A stretch of DNA of 64,000 bases from Ensifer sp. LC11 (GCF_001695835.1 NZ_MBSO01000003.1:124001-188000); one strand, 5' to 3'; positions 36,132 to 45,325 are shown, numbered from the stretch's first letter. A program made the numbers and translations. Notes: generated by a model not told the origin, from the letters alone.

Positions 36132-37670
36132 ATGGAAAATATCGGTCTTCTGATCGATGGCTTCGGCCATATCCTTAGCTGGAACCATATCCTGCTGATG
36201 ATGATCGGCGTCACGCTCGGCATTCTCGTCGGCGTGCTGCCGGGCCTCGGCGCGCCGAACGGCGTGTCGCTGCTGCTGCCGCTGACGTTCTCGATGGATC
36301 CGATCTCGGCCATCATCCTGCTCTCCTGTATGTACTGGGGTGCACTCTTCGGCGGTTCGACGACATCCATCCTGTTCAACATTCCCGGCGAACCCTCGTC
36401 GGTGGCGACCACCTTCGACGGCTATCCCATGGCGAAAGCCGGGCAGGCAAGCCGGGCACTGACGCTCGCTTTTGTTTCTGCCGGCATCGGCGCGCTCGCC
36501 GGCGTCGTGATGATCACGCTGCTTTCCGGCTGGGTCGCAAAATTCGCGCTGCGCTTCTCCTCGCCCGAGTACTTCGCGGTCTATTTCCTCGCCTTCGCCA
36601 GCTTCATCTCGATGGGCGCGCAATCGCCCTTCAAGACGCTCGTTTCGATGATGGTGGGCTTTGCACTTGCCTCCGTCGGCATGGATACGATCTCAGGCGA
36701 CCTGCGCCTGACCTTCGACATTCCGACCCTGATCAAGGGCGTCAGCTTCCTGATCGCCGTCATGGGGCTCTTCGGCATCGGCGAACTGTTGCTGACCACC
36801 GAGGAGGGCCTGCGCTTCGAGGGCATCAAGGCGCGCGTCAAGCTCATCGAGATCGGCCGCACACTGGTTGAGATCCCGCGTTACTGGTTTACGATCCTCC
36901 GCTCGACGATCATCGGTATCTGGATGGGCATCACGCCTGCCGGCCCGACTGCCGCTTCGTTCATGAGCTACGGCGTTGCTCGCCGTTCGGCGCGCGACAA
37001 GTCGAAGTTCGGCAAAGGCGACCCCCGCGGCGTCGTCGCACCTGAAACCGCCGACCACTCGGCCGGCACCTCGGCGCTGCTGCCGATGCTGGCGCTCGGG
37101 GTCCCCGGTTCGGCAACGGCCGCCGTCATGATGGGCGGCCTGATGATCTGGGGTCTGACGCCCGGTCCGATGCTCTTTACCGAGCGGCCCGACTTCGTCT
37201 GGGGCCTGATCGCTTCGATGTATCTCGGCAACGTCGTCGCGGTGTTCCTGGTGATCGCCACCGTGCCGCTCTATGCCTCGATCCTGCGGGTGCCGTTTGC
37301 GATCATCGGTCCGATCATCGTTGCCGTCATCTTCTCCGGCGCGTACCAGGTGGCCAACTCGGTCTCCGACATCTTCCTGGTCATCGGCTTCGGTGTGCTC
37401 GGCTATGTCTTCAAGAAGCTCGACTACCCGCTGGCGCCGCTGGTGCTTGCCATGGTGCTCGGTGACAAGGCCGAGGACGCCTTCCGCCAGTCGATGCTGC
37501 TTTCGGGCGGTAGCCTCACGATCTTCTGGTCGAACCCGCTGGTATCTTCTCTGATGGCACTCGCCCTGGCGCTCCTGCTGTCGCCGCTTGTCTTCGGGCT
37601 GATCGGCCTGGCCCGCAAGCGCAGCCAAGATGCGGCTCCCCCGCATGGCGACGGCAGCGCGGCGGCTTGA
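36132..37670 (+). CDS. Tripartite tricarboxylate transporter large permease TctA-type
   Basis: 512 residues with about 11-12 hydrophobic segments, the normal TctA size. Hallmarks are visible: GVLPGLGAPNGVSLLLPLTF, LFGGSTTSILFNIPGEPSS and ATTFDGYPMAKAGQAS. ATG at 36132 follows GGGAGGAACA. Together with the TctB and TctC proteins it imports a carboxylate in a cation-coupled manner. Confidence 0.95.
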   Translation: MENIGLLIDGFGHILSWNHILLMMIGVTLGILVGVLPGLGAPNGVSLLLPLTFSMDPISAIILLSCMYWGALFGGSTTSILFNIPGEPSSVATTFDGYPMAKAGQASRALTLAFVSAGIGALAGVVMITLLSGWVAKFALRFSSPEYFAVYFLAFASFISMGAQSPFKTLVSMMVGFALASVGMDTISGDLRLTFDIPTLIKGVSFLIAVMGLFGIGELLLTTEEGLRFEGIKARVKLIEIGRTLVEIPRYWFTILRSTIIGIWMGITPAGPTAASFMSYGVARRSARDKSKFGKGDPRGVVAPETADHSAGTSALLPMLALGVPGSATAAVMMGGLMIWGLTPGPMLFTERPDFVWGLIASMYLGNVVAVFLVIATVPLYASILRVPFAIIGPIIVAVIFSGAYQVANSVSDIFLVIGFGVLGYVFKKLDYPLAPLVLAMVLGDKAEDAFRQSMLLSGGSLTIFWSNPLVSSLMALALALLLSPLVFGLIGLARKRSQDAAPPHGDGSAAA

Positions 37671-37718
37671 CGGAGCCGCCGCACCAACCCAGAAATTCGA
37701 GGAACGGTGAGGAGTGCC

Positions 37719-38657
37719 ATGGCGAACACAGCGCGCAAATGGAACCGGGAAACGTGGCCGATCGCGGCCGCCATGATCCAGTATCCGAACGGACTTGCCG
37801 ACGGCAGTTCGGTGCAGGACCAATCGGTCGAACAATGGGCCGAAACGCTCGCCGATGTCGTCGATGCCGGCTTCACCGCCCTCGACCCGACCGACAGCTG
37901 GATCCGGCTTGCCGATCTTTCGCCGTCGCGACTTGACGACTTCGTCAAGCTCACGCGCGAACTCGACCTGACCACGCCGGCGATCTCGACTGCGCGGCGC
38001 AGTGTCATCGACCCGGAATTCGGCGACGAGTACCTGACCTATGGTCACCGGGTGATCGACACGGCTGCCGCGATCGGAGCGGGCTCCGTCTCCTTCGGCT
38101 TCTTTGGTCCGCTCACCGAAGCGCAGAAGAAGGCGCTGTGGTTTTGGACCGTCGATGGCGTCAAGAACCCCGATGACCCGGCAATCTGGCAGAAGGCAGT
38201 TCAGCGCATCCGCGAACTCGGCCGCCATGCAGAGCAACTCGGCATCGAGCTCGCGCTCGAAATGTACGAGGACACCTATATCGGTTCCGCCGACAGCGCG
38301 GTGCGCTTCGTCACCGACGTCGGATTGGCGAATGTCGGTATCAACGCCGACCTCGGCAACCTCGTGCGTCTTCACCGCCCGGTAGAACACTGGCAGCAGA
38401 TGATGGCCAAGGTCGCACCTTTTGCGAAGTACTGGCACGTCAAGAACTACTACCGCACCGAGGACGAGACATCGGGCCTGGTCGTCACCCATCCGGCACC
38501 GCTGGAATTCGGCGTCATCAGCTACCGTGCCGCGATCCGCATGGCGCTGGCGCACGGCTTCAACAGCCCGTTCCTCTGCGAGCATTACGGTGGCGACGGC
38601 CTCTCCGTCAGCGCCGCCAATCGGGATTATCTGAGGCGCATTCTGCCTCGCGACTAA
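37719..38657 (+). CDS. Sugar phosphate isomerase/epimerase-family TIM barrel
   Basis: 312 residues of the xylose-isomerase-like AP-endonuclease-2 fold. Metal ligands of the family are visible: the Glu in ELALEMYEDTYIG, the Asp in VGINADLGNLVRLH, the His in WHVKNYYR and the Glu near the end in FLCEHYGGDGLS. ATG at 37719 follows GAGGAG. The family includes tetrulose and tetrulose-phosphate isomerases and the 3-oxo-isoapionate decarboxylase type. With a DhaK-DhaL kinase and a PdxA2 protein in the same operon, a C4 or branched sugar acid pathway is likely; the reaction is not settled. Confidence 0.78.
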   Translation: MANTARKWNRETWPIAAAMIQYPNGLADGSSVQDQSVEQWAETLADVVDAGFTALDPTDSWIRLADLSPSRLDDFVKLTRELDLTTPAISTARRSVIDPEFGDEYLTYGHRVIDTAAAIGAGSVSFGFFGPLTEAQKKALWFWTVDGVKNPDDPAIWQKAVQRIRELGRHAEQLGIELALEMYEDTYIGSADSAVRFVTDVGLANVGINADLGNLVRLHRPVEHWQQMMAKVAPFAKYWHVKNYYRTEDETSGLVVTHPAPLEFGVISYRAAIRMALAHGFNSPFLCEHYGGDGLSVSAANRDYLRRILPRD

Positions 38658-38670
38658 GGGAAGAGACGCG

Positions 38671-40389
38671 ATGACCACCATTTTTGACGCACCGGAAGAC
38701 TTTGCGACCACCGCGCTTGCCGGCTTCAGCTCGATCTACGCCCGTAATGTCCGGCTCGTGAAGGGTGGCGTCGTCCGCTCGACCAAGGTGCCGAAGGGCA
38801 AGGTTGCGGTCGTCGTCGGCGGCGGCTCCGGCCACTATCCGGCCTTTGCCGGCTATGTCGGTCCCGGCATGGCGGACGCCGCAGTTGCCGGTGATGTCTT
38901 CGCCTCGCCGTCCACCGCAGCCGTGGCCCGCGTCTGCCGCCATGCCGACCAGGGCGGCGGCGTGCTTCTCGGCTTCGGTAACTATGCCGGCGACGTGCTG
39001 AACTTCGGCGTTGCCGCCGAGCGCCTGCGCGCCGAAGGCATCGACGTGCGCATCGTGCCGGTCACCGACGACGTTGCCAGCGCCTCGGCCGAAACGCCGG
39101 CCAAGCGCCGCGGCATCGCCGGTGATCTCGTCGTCTTCAAGGTCGCCGGTGCTGCCGCCGAAGCGGGCCTCTCGCTCGACGAGGTCGAGCGCGTCACCCG
39201 TCTTGCCAATGACCGCACGGTGTCCTTCGGCGTCGCTTTCGGCGGCTGCACGCTTCCGGGCGCCAAGGGGCCTCTCTTCTCCGTGCCGAAGGGCGAGATG
39301 GCCCTTGGCCTCGGCATTCACGGCGAGCCGGGCATCCGCGAAGAGAAGATTGTTTCGGCGAGCGAGTTCGCCAAACTGCTGGTCGGCAAGCTTCTCGCCG
39401 AGCGCCCGGCTGGCGTTCGCAAGGTTGCGCCGCTTCTGAATGGTCTCGGCTCGACCAAGTATGAAGAACTTTTCGTCCTCTGGGTGGCGATCGAAAAGGA
39501 ACTGAAGGCCGCCGACCTTGAAATAGTCGATCCGGAATGCGGCGAGTTCGTCACCAGCCTGGACATGCAGGGTTGCTCGCTGACGCTGATGTGGCTGAAC
39601 GACGAGCTTGAAACCTATTGGCGCGCGGCCTGCGACGCGCCGGCATTGCGCAAGGGGCCGATCATCGCCACCGAGCCGGCAACCGATGTGCTGAGCGACG
39701 ATGACGGCGCGGTTTCCTTTGGTGCGGCCTCCGACGATTCCAGGCAAGGCGGCAAGTGCATCGCACGGCTGATCGGCGAACTTGCCGAAGCCCTGAAGCA
39801 GGCCGAGGACGAACTCGGCCGCATCGACGCCTTTGCCGGCGACGGCGACCACGGACAGGGCATGCGCCGCGGTTCGGCGGCGGCCGACGATGCGGCGAAA
39901 GCTGCCGTTGCTGCCGGCGCCGGAGCAGCGAGCGTGCTTGCTGCGGCCGGCGACGCCTGGGCCGATCGTGCCGGTGGCACGTCGGGTGCGATCTGGGGTC
40001 TGCTGCTGCGGGCCTGGAGCAATGCCTTCAGCGACGAGGCAGCGCCGAATGAAACGGCAATTGTTGACGGTGCCCGGCGCGCGCTCGACGGCGTCACGCG
40101 CCTTGGCCGCGCCCGCGTCGGCGACAAGACCCTCGTCGATGCGCTGGTGCCTTTCGCCGAGACGCTGGAACGCGAATTCGCCGCCGGCAGGGCGCTGACC
40201 GAAGCCTGGAAGGCTGCGGCGAAGGCCGCGACCGACGCCGCCGAGGCGACCTCTGGCCTGACGCCGAAGCTCGGCCGTGCCCGCCCGCTTGCAGAAAAGA
40301 GCATCGGCCACCCCGACGCCGGCGCCGTTTCGCTGGCGCTGACTGCCCGCGTCGCCGGTGATTTCCTGGACCAGGCCGCAAAGGCCTGA
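38671..40389 (+). CDS. ATP-dependent dihydroxyacetone/tetrulose kinase, DhaK-DhaL fusion
   Basis: 572 residues. The N-terminal DhaK half (about 1-335) has VVGGGSGHYPAFAGYVGPGM and the His of GLGIHGEPG (about 216) that forms the hemiaminal with the ketose. The C-terminal DhaL half (about 365-572) has the magnesium-binding aspartates in DAFAGDGDHGQGM and DRAGGTSGAIW. The one-chain arrangement means ATP, not the phosphotransferase system, is the phosphate donor. Related kinases act on dihydroxyacetone, D-erythrulose or L-erythrulose. Starts 13 bases after the isomerase gene. Confidence 0.9.
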   Translation: MTTIFDAPEDFATTALAGFSSIYARNVRLVKGGVVRSTKVPKGKVAVVVGGGSGHYPAFAGYVGPGMADAAVAGDVFASPSTAAVARVCRHADQGGGVLLGFGNYAGDVLNFGVAAERLRAEGIDVRIVPVTDDVASASAETPAKRRGIAGDLVVFKVAGAAAEAGLSLDEVERVTRLANDRTVSFGVAFGGCTLPGAKGPLFSVPKGEMALGLGIHGEPGIREEKIVSASEFAKLLVGKLLAERPAGVRKVAPLLNGLGSTKYEELFVLWVAIEKELKAADLEIVDPECGEFVTSLDMQGCSLTLMWLNDELETYWRAACDAPALRKGPIIATEPATDVLSDDDGAVSFGAASDDSRQGGKCIARLIGELAEALKQAEDELGRIDAFAGDGDHGQGMRRGSAAADDAAKAAVAAGAGAASVLAAAGDAWADRAGGTSGAIWGLLLRAWSNAFSDEAAPNETAIVDGARRALDGVTRLGRARVGDKTLVDALVPFAETLEREFAAGRALTEAWKAAAKAATDAAEATSGLTPKLGRARPLAEKSIGHPDAGAVSLALTARVAGDFLDQAAKA

Positions 40390-40401
40390 GGCAACCACCT
40401 T

Positions 40402-40433
40402 TTGGTCGGGCGGCGGCTATGCCGCCCGACCAA
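40402..40433 (+). terminator. Terminator-like hairpin after the sugar-acid operon
   Basis: Perfect 13-bp inverted repeat (TTGGTCGGGCGGC / GCCGCCCGACCAA) with a 6-base loop, 12 bases after the kinase stop. No long T-run follows. The rest of the gap to 40722 (about 290 bp) holds nothing I can support. Confidence 0.7.
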
Positions 40434-40722
40434 CACCACTCGACATGCTCCTGCACGGGCAGATGTGCCCCGTTTCGCCACGTTTGCCTCTGGTTCGACA
40501 CCGGAAAGATGCTCCGGACGGGCCTCGTCGTGGCTTTTACATCACAATCCCTGGTGATTGTTGGGGAAACCCAGCGGATTTTCCCGTTGTGCAGTGCCCT
40601 GCCACGGAATTGCCCGATGCCGGGCTATGGCTGATTGTTCCTGCAGCGTGCGCTATGTGCTTGAGTTCGCGTGCCGCCGGTTAAATGCCAATCATTTCTG
40701 ACGTTCCGAGAAGGAGACAAGA

Positions 40723-41247
40723 ATGAAAAAGAGTTTTGCCGTGAAGGTGTCCGCAGCGTCTCTGGTTCTCGCTGGCGCGATCGCCGCCAATGCGGCTGAT
40801 CTTGCGACAGTTCAACCGCAGCCCGAGCCCGATACCAGCAACGGCGTCAAGATCGGCTACCTCGATTGCAACATCGCCGGCGGCGTCGGCTATGTGCTCG
40901 GTTCGGCCAAGGAAGTCGATTGCGTCTTCCGTTCGACGATGGGGGCCGAGGCTTCCGACCACTATTCCGGCGCGATCCGCAAGATGGGTGTCGACGTCGG
41001 CTTCACCACGCAGAGCCGCCTGATCTGGGCCGTGTTCGCGCCGACCGCTGGCTACCACCGCGGCTCGCTCGGCGGCCTCTATCAGGGCGCAACGGCGGAA
41101 GCGACGGTCGGCGCCGGCATCGGTGCCAACATCCTCGTCGGCGGCACCTCCGGTTCCATTCACCTGCAGACGGTCAGCGTGACCGGCCAGATCGGCCTCA
41201 ACCTCGCTGCAACCGGCACGTCGATGACGCTGACGGCCGTCAACTAA
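40723..41247 (+). CDS. DUF992 secreted protein
   Basis: 174 residues with a signal peptide (cleavage after ANA near residue 25). The DUF992 core has VKIGYLDCNIAGGVGYVLGS, two cysteines (LDC and VDCVF) that could form a disulfide, and a glycine-rich C-terminal half (GGLYQGATAEATVGAGIGAN). ATG at 40723 follows AAGGAGA. Periplasmic or outer-envelope protein common in Rhizobiales; function unknown. A terminator follows. Confidence 0.85.
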   Translation: MKKSFAVKVSAASLVLAGAIAANAADLATVQPQPEPDTSNGVKIGYLDCNIAGGVGYVLGSAKEVDCVFRSTMGAEASDHYSGAIRKMGVDVGFTTQSRLIWAVFAPTAGYHRGSLGGLYQGATAEATVGAGIGANILVGGTSGSIHLQTVSVTGQIGLNLAATGTSMTLTAVN

Positions 41248-41307
41248 GGTCGATTGGCGCCCCATTGCACCTCCCACGACGGGACGCCAAAGACCGGATA
41301 GGACGAC

Positions 41308-41344
41308 AAAGGCACCGCGCGCCCAGACGGCTTGCGGTGCCTTT
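41308..41344 (+). terminator. Rho-independent terminator-like hairpin
   Basis: Perfect 11-bp inverted repeat (AAAGGCACCGC / GCGGTGCCTTT) with a 15-base loop, followed by GCATTTTG, 60 bases after the DUF992 stop. Confidence 0.7.
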
Positions 41345-41410
41345 GCATTTTGACCTGTTGCCTTCAGCCGATTCGCGTTTAAGGAATGCGGTCAGGAATC
41401 GTGCGCCGAG

Positions 41411-42031
41411 ATGGGCAAGCTTCGAGGGGTCGGATTGAACAAAAGCCTTTGCCTGGGTGTTGTTGCCCTTTGCCTTGTGTCTGCGCCACGCATCGTTTTT
41501 GCCGAATGGCAGCCGATCGAGAAGGAAGCGCCCTACATCGTCACCGGTCAGACGGGCGCGGAGCTCTATGCCTCGATCGGCGAACGCGGTCCGAAGGCCG
41601 GGCTCGGCCGGGCGATCGCCCATACCAATTTCAAGCTGACCTGGACGCGGAAATACGAGGAGCAGGCCGGCGCCTGTGTGCTGACGACGGCAAAGCCGAA
41701 GCTGATCATCACCTATACCTTGCCGAAGCCGGCAAGGGCGCTGCCCGCAGGCACGCGCGAAAACTGGGAGATCTTCATCGACGGCGTGCGCAAGCACGAA
41801 CTCGTACATGGCGATTTCATCAAGGAGATGGTGCGCGCGATCGAAGCCGCAACCCTGGGGCTCACCGTTCCTGATGACCCGAAATGCCGCAAAATCCGGA
41901 CAGTAATGACCGAGCGCCTCGGCGCGCTCTCCCAGGCACAGCGCCAGCGCAGCCGTGACTTCGACCAGGTCGAACTGACCGACGGCGGCAATATTCACCA
42001 GTTGATCCTGAAGCTGGTGAACGGGCCGTAG
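41411..42031 (+). CDS. DUF922 predicted secreted Zn-dependent protease
   Basis: 206 residues. A signal peptide (ending IVFA near residue 31) is followed by the DUF922 domain: TNFKLTWTRKYEEQAGACVL, then the HExxH-like metal motif in KHELVHGDFIKEM. Family members are predicted metalloproteases of unknown target. A TTG at 41435 with GAGGGG upstream would give a shorter, equally good signal peptide (MNKSLCLG); the ATG at 41411 has a weaker site. Confidence 0.8.
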   Translation: MGKLRGVGLNKSLCLGVVALCLVSAPRIVFAEWQPIEKEAPYIVTGQTGAELYASIGERGPKAGLGRAIAHTNFKLTWTRKYEEQAGACVLTTAKPKLIITYTLPKPARALPAGTRENWEIFIDGVRKHELVHGDFIKEMVRAIEAATLGLTVPDDPKCRKIRTVMTERLGALSQAQRQRSRDFDQVELTDGGNIHQLILKLVNGP

Positions 42032-42424
42032 ATAGGCGCGTTGCAGTTTTGTCGATGGGCTGCCCTCTGACGTGAGCGGCCAGCGTGCCACTGCTTGCCC
42101 CAATGGCCCTGTCAGCGCATCGGTGGTTGCACCACGAAGTGCGACACATTGCACGGGAGGCCATAGCGTGCGCGTGTGGCCGTCTCGTTCAGTGCTTCGG
42201 ACAAGTTGCGACTCCGGGTGTAGTGACGCGTTTGGAGGGCCTGAGATTGGCGAGTATAAGCAACGTTCGTGGTTCCTCTTTCAGTCGTTAAGACATGGCT
42301 TGCGTAAGATCCCTCTGATTTGATAGCGAGCAATTTGCTTCCCGCGAAAAGGTGGCTTCGGCAACCCGTGAAAGGGCACTGCCTTGATCGACGGGAGAGT
42401 GAGGGGAACATTGGGGGGACCAGC
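42032..42424. other. 393-bp intergenic region at the left edge of the low-GC islet
   Basis: No coding frame that I can support. GC content falls in the right half (from about 42250), matching the genes that follow. GGGGGGA just before 42425 is the ribosome-binding site of the sulfotransferase gene. Confidence 0.5.
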
Positions 42425-43693
42425 ATGAACGTTTCGATTCCAGCCGAGCATTACGAGCCTGAAGGGACGCACCCGACGAGGCGTATCGGATTGGCCGTGC
42501 TCGGTATGCACCGATCAGGGACCAGCGCGCTGACACGTGTTCTAAGTCTTCTGGGAGCTGATTTGCCTGCCAGATTGATGGGCGCCGGCGGGAGCAACGA
42601 GACGGGGCATTGGGAACCCGAGCGCCTGGTTTCCATAAACGACCAACTGCTGGCAGAAGGTGATGGCAGTTGGGACGACTGGCGAAGCTTTGATCGTCAG
42701 TTGTTGGATGAAAAATATCTCCATTTTAGGAGTGTTATCGCTGCCTGCCTTCGAGAAGATTTCGGCGATTCACAGTTGTTTGTTCTGAAAGATCCAAGAA
42801 TCTGTCGGTTGGTTCCCTTATTCAAGGATGTTTCGGATCAGCTAAACGTCGAACTCCGCTACATTATCCCATACCGGAATGCGGATGAGGTTGCCGCCTC
42901 ACTAAATGCTCGCGATGGAATTACTGTCGACTACGGAAGGTTGATGTGGGCACGGCATATCCTTGAAGCAGAGGCAGACACCCGAGGTTCAGCCCGAGTT
43001 TTTGTACCTTATGATGCGCTGCTCAGCGATTTCGAGGGCGTGTGCCATCGGATTGGCTCGTGTTTGAATGTAGACTGGCCGATCCCCGTAAGCCAGGCGC
43101 GAGCGGGCATCGCCGACTTTGTAAGGCCGGACCTCCGACACCATAATACGTCGGAAGAGCGCCTGCACAGCGTGGGAGAGATCGCAGGCTTTACGGACCA
43201 GATACGGGCGAACATTGTTAAGCTTGACCAAAATCCCAGTGACCAAGAGGCCATGGGAGAGCTTTCATTGCTGAAGGAAAAACTCGATAACCCTCGTAAG
43301 CGCTTTGTAGACGCAACGTTCAGCGAGCTTGTGGGTCGGCGCAGGAGAGACGCAGAAAGCTTCAGATTACAGTTGGAACACGTCCAGCATGACGTGGATG
43401 TGAAATCAGAGCAACTGCGCCAATCGCATGCGGCACAGGAAGCCGCAGACGTGAAACTGGAGCAGGTGCAGCAGCAGCTGACTGCGGCGCGGGAGGCTGC
43501 TGGCTTCAAGGAAGAGGAGTTTCGGCGGCAACAGCTTCAATTGCAGAACGACCTTGCAGATGCCGCGGCTCGTGCGCAAGCACTGGAAAGAAGCTTAAGC
43601 GCAACGTTGAACAGCTACTCCTGGAGAGCTACGCGTCCACTACGTTGGCTGGCTAGCCTTCTGGTGCGGCGCCGAGGGGATGCCCTCGCTTAG
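42425..43693 (+). CDS. Sulfotransferase-family protein with coiled-coil tail
   Basis: 422 residues. The PAPS 5'-phosphosulfate loop is seen at LAVLGMHRSGTSALTRVL, and the 3'-phosphate region near IIPYRNADEVAASLNAR. Residues about 295-390 are a predicted coiled coil rich in Glu, Gln and Ala (EQLRQSHAAQEAADVKLEQV). The end (NSYSWRATRPLRWLASLLVR) is a motif often found at the ends of cell-surface glycosyltransferases. Codon use and GC are clearly lower than in neighbouring genes, a sign of transfer. The start at 42425 follows GGGGGGACC. The acceptor is probably a polysaccharide or lipid-linked sugar, by inference. Confidence 0.8.
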   Translation: MNVSIPAEHYEPEGTHPTRRIGLAVLGMHRSGTSALTRVLSLLGADLPARLMGAGGSNETGHWEPERLVSINDQLLAEGDGSWDDWRSFDRQLLDEKYLHFRSVIAACLREDFGDSQLFVLKDPRICRLVPLFKDVSDQLNVELRYIIPYRNADEVAASLNARDGITVDYGRLMWARHILEAEADTRGSARVFVPYDALLSDFEGVCHRIGSCLNVDWPIPVSQARAGIADFVRPDLRHHNTSEERLHSVGEIAGFTDQIRANIVKLDQNPSDQEAMGELSLLKEKLDNPRKRFVDATFSELVGRRRRDAESFRLQLEHVQHDVDVKSEQLRQSHAAQEAADVKLEQVQQQLTAAREAAGFKEEEFRRQQLQLQNDLADAAARAQALERSLSATLNSYSWRATRPLRWLASLLVRRRGDALA

Positions 43694-44587
43694 GCGCGAA
43701 ATGAATGTTGGGCCGTCGCAAGGCACCTCCGCCCCCGGCTTGTAGGTGAGTTTCTGAATCCATGAACGGGCCAGTACGCTTCGATACAAATCGTATTCGA
43801 AGGGATAGCCGAGCAGCGCCTGCATTTCGTGGGGAATGGCTGCGTTGTGAAACGGCACATCGTTCCATAGCTTGGCCAGCCTATGCTGGGCGAGCACAAC
43901 AGATTCAAACAAATAGTGGAACATGAAGTAGTCACCGGGCTTCTCAGCGCGAAGCCAATAGTTCTGGTAGGCGGCGCTTATGGCAACCGTCAGGGGGGCC
44001 TCTGATTTCGCATGCATAAACCAGTTGGCCAGTATGCGTGGATCATAGGGCCACCGGAATACGAAAAAATCACGCTCTTCGATCCAGTGTGGAATGGCGC
44101 GGTCAATCAGAACGGTAGCGTCGATCCAGGTTCCACCATGCCGCTCAAGCAACATCAATCGCACTAAATTTGAGAATTTTGTCCAACCCCAGAAAGGGAT
44201 TCTGTCCATGAGGCTGCCAGGTATATCAAGATAATCGCCTACGGTTTCAGCCGTCAGGACGATACGTTTCCTACCGGCGGAATTCATCTCGACCGATCGA
44301 AGGCAGGTTTGCACGATCGGCGGAGCCGTCTCCGCCCCTTGGGCCCAGAATTGCCAGATCGGCCCGAGTTGGCCTTTGCGAAGCGGGGGGCTTTTAACTC
44401 CCTTGCAATGATCGATCGCGGCGTAACGGGCTGCCAAGTGTTGAGTGCTGTTGGTCCTCATTTGCAATGCTATCGCCCCGCGCCGTAATTTCCACGGCAG
44501 GTATGGAGCGGCAGCGATATGCGTTGCGAGCAGGAGGCGCGCACGATCTGCGGTCTGGCGCATGCCTTGAAACAAATAGTCTTGCAT
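43640..44587 (-). CDS. Capsular polysaccharide synthesis glycosyltransferase (GT32-like)
   Basis: 315 residues. Family features: IWQFWAQGAETAPPIVQTCL near residue 75, then SNLVRLMLLERHGGTWIDAT, the DxD-equivalent region of Caps_synth/GT32 enzymes. ATG at 44587 follows GGGGGCGA; a frame opening at 44656 is unlikely. It overlaps the tail of the sulfotransferase gene by 54 bases on the opposite strand. Low GC like its neighbour. Probably adds a sugar to surface polysaccharide in the cytoplasm or at the inner membrane. Confidence 0.8.
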   Translation of the reverse strand: MQDYLFQGMRQTADRARLLLATHIAAAPYLPWKLRRGAIALQMRTNSTQHLAARYAAIDHCKGVKSPPLRKGQLGPIWQFWAQGAETAPPIVQTCLRSVEMNSAGRKRIVLTAETVGDYLDIPGSLMDRIPFWGWTKFSNLVRLMLLERHGGTWIDATVLIDRAIPHWIEERDFFVFRWPYDPRILANWFMHAKSEAPLTVAISAAYQNYWLRAEKPGDYFMFHYLFESVVLAQHRLAKLWNDVPFHNAAIPHEMQALLGYPFEYDLYRSVLARSWIQKLTYKPGAEVPCDGPTFISRLSEGIPSAPHQKASQPT

Positions 44588-44710
44588 CGAGTCGCCCCCA
44601 TACGCGATCAACGCGGTAATAGTCGGAAACCAGGGTGGCGGCAATCTCGGCGGCATCGACCAACTAAGCGATGCGGAAAGCGAGGATGACGTGTCGAAGT
44701 TCCCTACTGT

Positions 44711-45325
44711 TCACGCATAGCGCACCAAAAACTCCTCGGCCGTCAGCTCGCGGAAATCGTCAAGCGCGCGGCGCAGGCGCTGGTGGTCCCAGTCCCACCA
44801 GGCAAGGGCGTCCATGCGTTCGCCGATGCCCTCGTTGAAGCGGGCGCGGATGAGCTTGGCCGGCACGCCGCCGACGATCGTGTAAGGTTCGACGTCCTTC
44901 GAGACGACGGCGCCGGCGCCGATCACCGCGCCATTGCCGACATTGACCCCCGGCAGGATGGTGGCACCGTGGCCGATCCAGACGTCATGGCCGATGGTCA
45001 CGCGGTTGGACCGTCGCCAGGCGAAGAGGTCGTGGTCGAGCTCCGTATCGTCCCAATAGTTGGGCGCGCGGTAGGTGAAGTGGTGCAGTGTCGCCCGCCA
45101 GGTCGGGTGATTGGTGGCGTTGATGCGCACGGCCGCGGCGATGTTGACGAACTTGCCGATCGTCGCGCACCAGATCGAGCCGTCCTGCATGATGTAGGAA
45201 TAGTCGCCGAACTCGACCTCGTCGAGCCGCGAGCGCTCCTGCACTTCGGTATAGCGGCCGAGCGTCGAATTGTTGACGCTCGCCGTCGGATGGATGAAGG
45301 GCTCAAGCCCGAGCTTCTGGCTCAT
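44711..45325 (-). CDS. Hexapeptide-repeat acetyltransferase of the C-P lyase operon
   Basis: 204 residues with a left-handed beta-helix: repeats in STLGRYTEVQERSRLDEVEF, NRVTIGHDVWIGHGATILPG and GNGAVIGAGAVVSKDVEPY. The His of HDVWIGHG is the usual catalytic region of xenobiotic acetyltransferases. Last gene of the phn operon; its start overlaps the phnL stop (ATGA). Homologues sit in many rhizobial phn operons, possibly to modify aminoalkylphosphonates as PhnO does in E. coli, although the folds differ. Confidence 0.85.
   Translation of the reverse strand: MSQKLGLEPFIHPTASVNNSTLGRYTEVQERSRLDEVEFGDYSYIMQDGSIWCATIGKFVNIAAAVRINATNHPTWRATLHHFTYRAPNYWDDTELDHDLFAWRRSNRVTIGHDVWIGHGATILPGVNVGNGAVIGAGAVVSKDVEPYTIVGGVPAKLIRARFNEGIGERMDALAWWDWDHQRLRRALDDFRELTAEEFLVRYA

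Noticed and set aside
36693-38711. A 672-codon minus-strand frame opposite tctA and the isomerase gene
   Set aside because: Shadow frame: the plus-strand genes have strong family motifs, while this frame has repetitive Arg/Asp/His composition and no ribosome-binding site.
38608-40398. A 596-codon minus-strand frame opposite the DhaK-DhaL kinase gene
   Set aside because: Covers a gene with complete kinase motifs on the other strand; no recognisable fold in this frame.
42425-44587. Complete mobile element carrying the sulfotransferase and glycosyltransferase genes
   Set aside because: Composition suggests transfer, but no integrase, transposase, tRNA gene or flanking direct repeats were seen.
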